A stretch of DNA of 5,791 bases from Succinivibrionaceae bacterium UBA3769 (GTDB lineage Bacteria; Pseudomonadota; Gammaproteobacteria; Enterobacterales; Succinivibrionaceae): positions 1-5,791 of the forward strand of contig DFFT01000115.1 in the NCBI GenBank assembly GCA_002372325.1. The letters are read 5' to 3'. The position numbers and the translations under genes were made by a program. Shown piece after piece: positions 5,601-5,791 of the stretch; within the stretch, counting starts at the first letter, position 1; every line of letters starts with the position of its first letter. Under the pieces are notes generated by a model. The model saw nothing but the letters and a program-made list of their open reading frames with translations. It did no database searches and had not been told where the DNA came from.

Positions 5601-5708
5601 ATTACTATGGAACGAATGAAAAAAAACTTTTTGCGGTGCGTACGAGATTCGAACTCGTGACCTCCTGCGTGACAGGCAGGCATTCTAACCAACTGAACTA
5701 ACGCACCA
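5549..5708. repeat. Direct repeat formed by the two tRNA-Asp genes
   Basis: The segments 5549-5601 and 5656-5708 are 53 bases long and differ at only two adjacent positions (D loop: TG versus AA on the plus strand). They include a perfectly identical run of 35 bases (5549-5583 and 5656-5690). Outside this core, towards the tRNA 3' ends, the two copies diverge sharply. The repeat is long enough to confuse short-read assembly or to support recombination. Confidence 0.9.
5634..5707 (-). tRNA. tRNA-Asp(GUC), Bacteroidetes-like, without encoded CCA
   Basis: The anticodon arm is the same CCTGC-CTGTCAC-GCAGG with anticodon GUC. The acceptor stem GGTGCGT/ACGCACC and the T stem ACGAG/CTCGT pair perfectly, and the discriminator base is G73. 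After G73 the DNA reads CAA, so the CCA end must be added after transcription, as is usual in Bacteroidetes and unlike most gammaproteobacteria. It lies 33 bases upstream of the second tRNA-Asp and shares its transcript, driven by a Bacteroidetes-type promoter. Confidence 0.93.
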
Positions 5709-5735
5709 AAGAACGCTTTTTCTTATTTGCGGGTG

Positions 5736-5766
5736 CAAAGGTAGTGATATTTTTGGAACTACCAAA
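5736..5766 (-). promoter_or_regulatory. Bacteroidetes-type promoter upstream of the tRNA-Asp genes
   Basis: The minus strand has TTTG (plus 5763-5766), a 19-base spacer, and TACCTTTG (plus 5736-5743). This matches the Bacteroidetes primary-sigma consensus TTTG at -33 and TAnnTTTG at -7. Transcription would start a few bases further on, giving a leader of roughly 20-25 bases before the tRNA at 5707. No E. coli-like -35/-10 pair is evident here. The -33 element sits inside a 14-base near-palindrome (5762-5775). Confidence 0.75.
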
Positions 5767-5791
5767 ACTTTTTGGCAATTTTTTTGCGATT

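Noticed and set aside
5549..5708. Repeated segments that might suggest a CRISPR array or attachment-site repeat
   Set aside because: There are only two copies and both are tRNA-Asp genes. No integrase or spacer pattern is present in the window.

Overview
Most of this window (about 1-5520) looks like a chromosome segment from a gammaproteobacterium. Its IlvD and IlvE sequences are very close to the enterobacterial proteins as I remember them. The acyltransferase is of the YihG type, and a DsbA-type oxidoreductase with a signal peptide implies a Gram-negative periplasm. I cannot name the genus; a gut or rumen member of Aeromonadales/Succinivibrionaceae is only a guess. No mobile element, CRISPR array or phage gene is visible.

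Layout. At 1-1367 the minus strand carries ilvE, a terminator hairpin and the start of ilvD, which runs off the left edge; these encode the last two steps of branched-chain amino acid synthesis. A 365-base gap (1368-1732) separates ilvE from a plus-strand membrane acyltransferase (1733-2701). The acyltransferase converges on a minus-strand pair across a bidirectional terminator near 2800. That pair is a squalene/phytoene synthase-family gene (4748-3693) followed 26 bases later by a dsbA-like gene (3666-2896), probably one operon. A short divergent promoter region with striking symmetry (about 4774-4811) separates this operon from a plus-strand histidine-phosphatase gene (4839-5423).

The right end (about 5524-5791) is different. 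Two tandem tRNA-Asp(GUC) genes lie on the minus strand. The upstream one (5707-5634) has a perfect acceptor stem, no encoded CCA and a Bacteroidetes-type promoter (TTTG-N19-TACCTTTG). The second (5600-5524) has the same 5' acceptor strand, but its 3' strand plus encoded CCA matches the gammaproteobacterial tRNA-Asp, so two of its seven acceptor pairs do not form. The simplest reading is a junction between Bacteroidetes and gammaproteobacterial DNA inside a conserved tRNA. A metagenome assembly chimera is more likely than a real transfer.

The acyltransferase and the terpene synthase-like enzyme both act on membrane lipids or isoprenoids, and DsbA acts in the envelope. No single new multi-gene system is evident. 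The best leads are the tRNA junction, the CGHC active site of the DsbA homologue, and the symmetric divergent promoter region.
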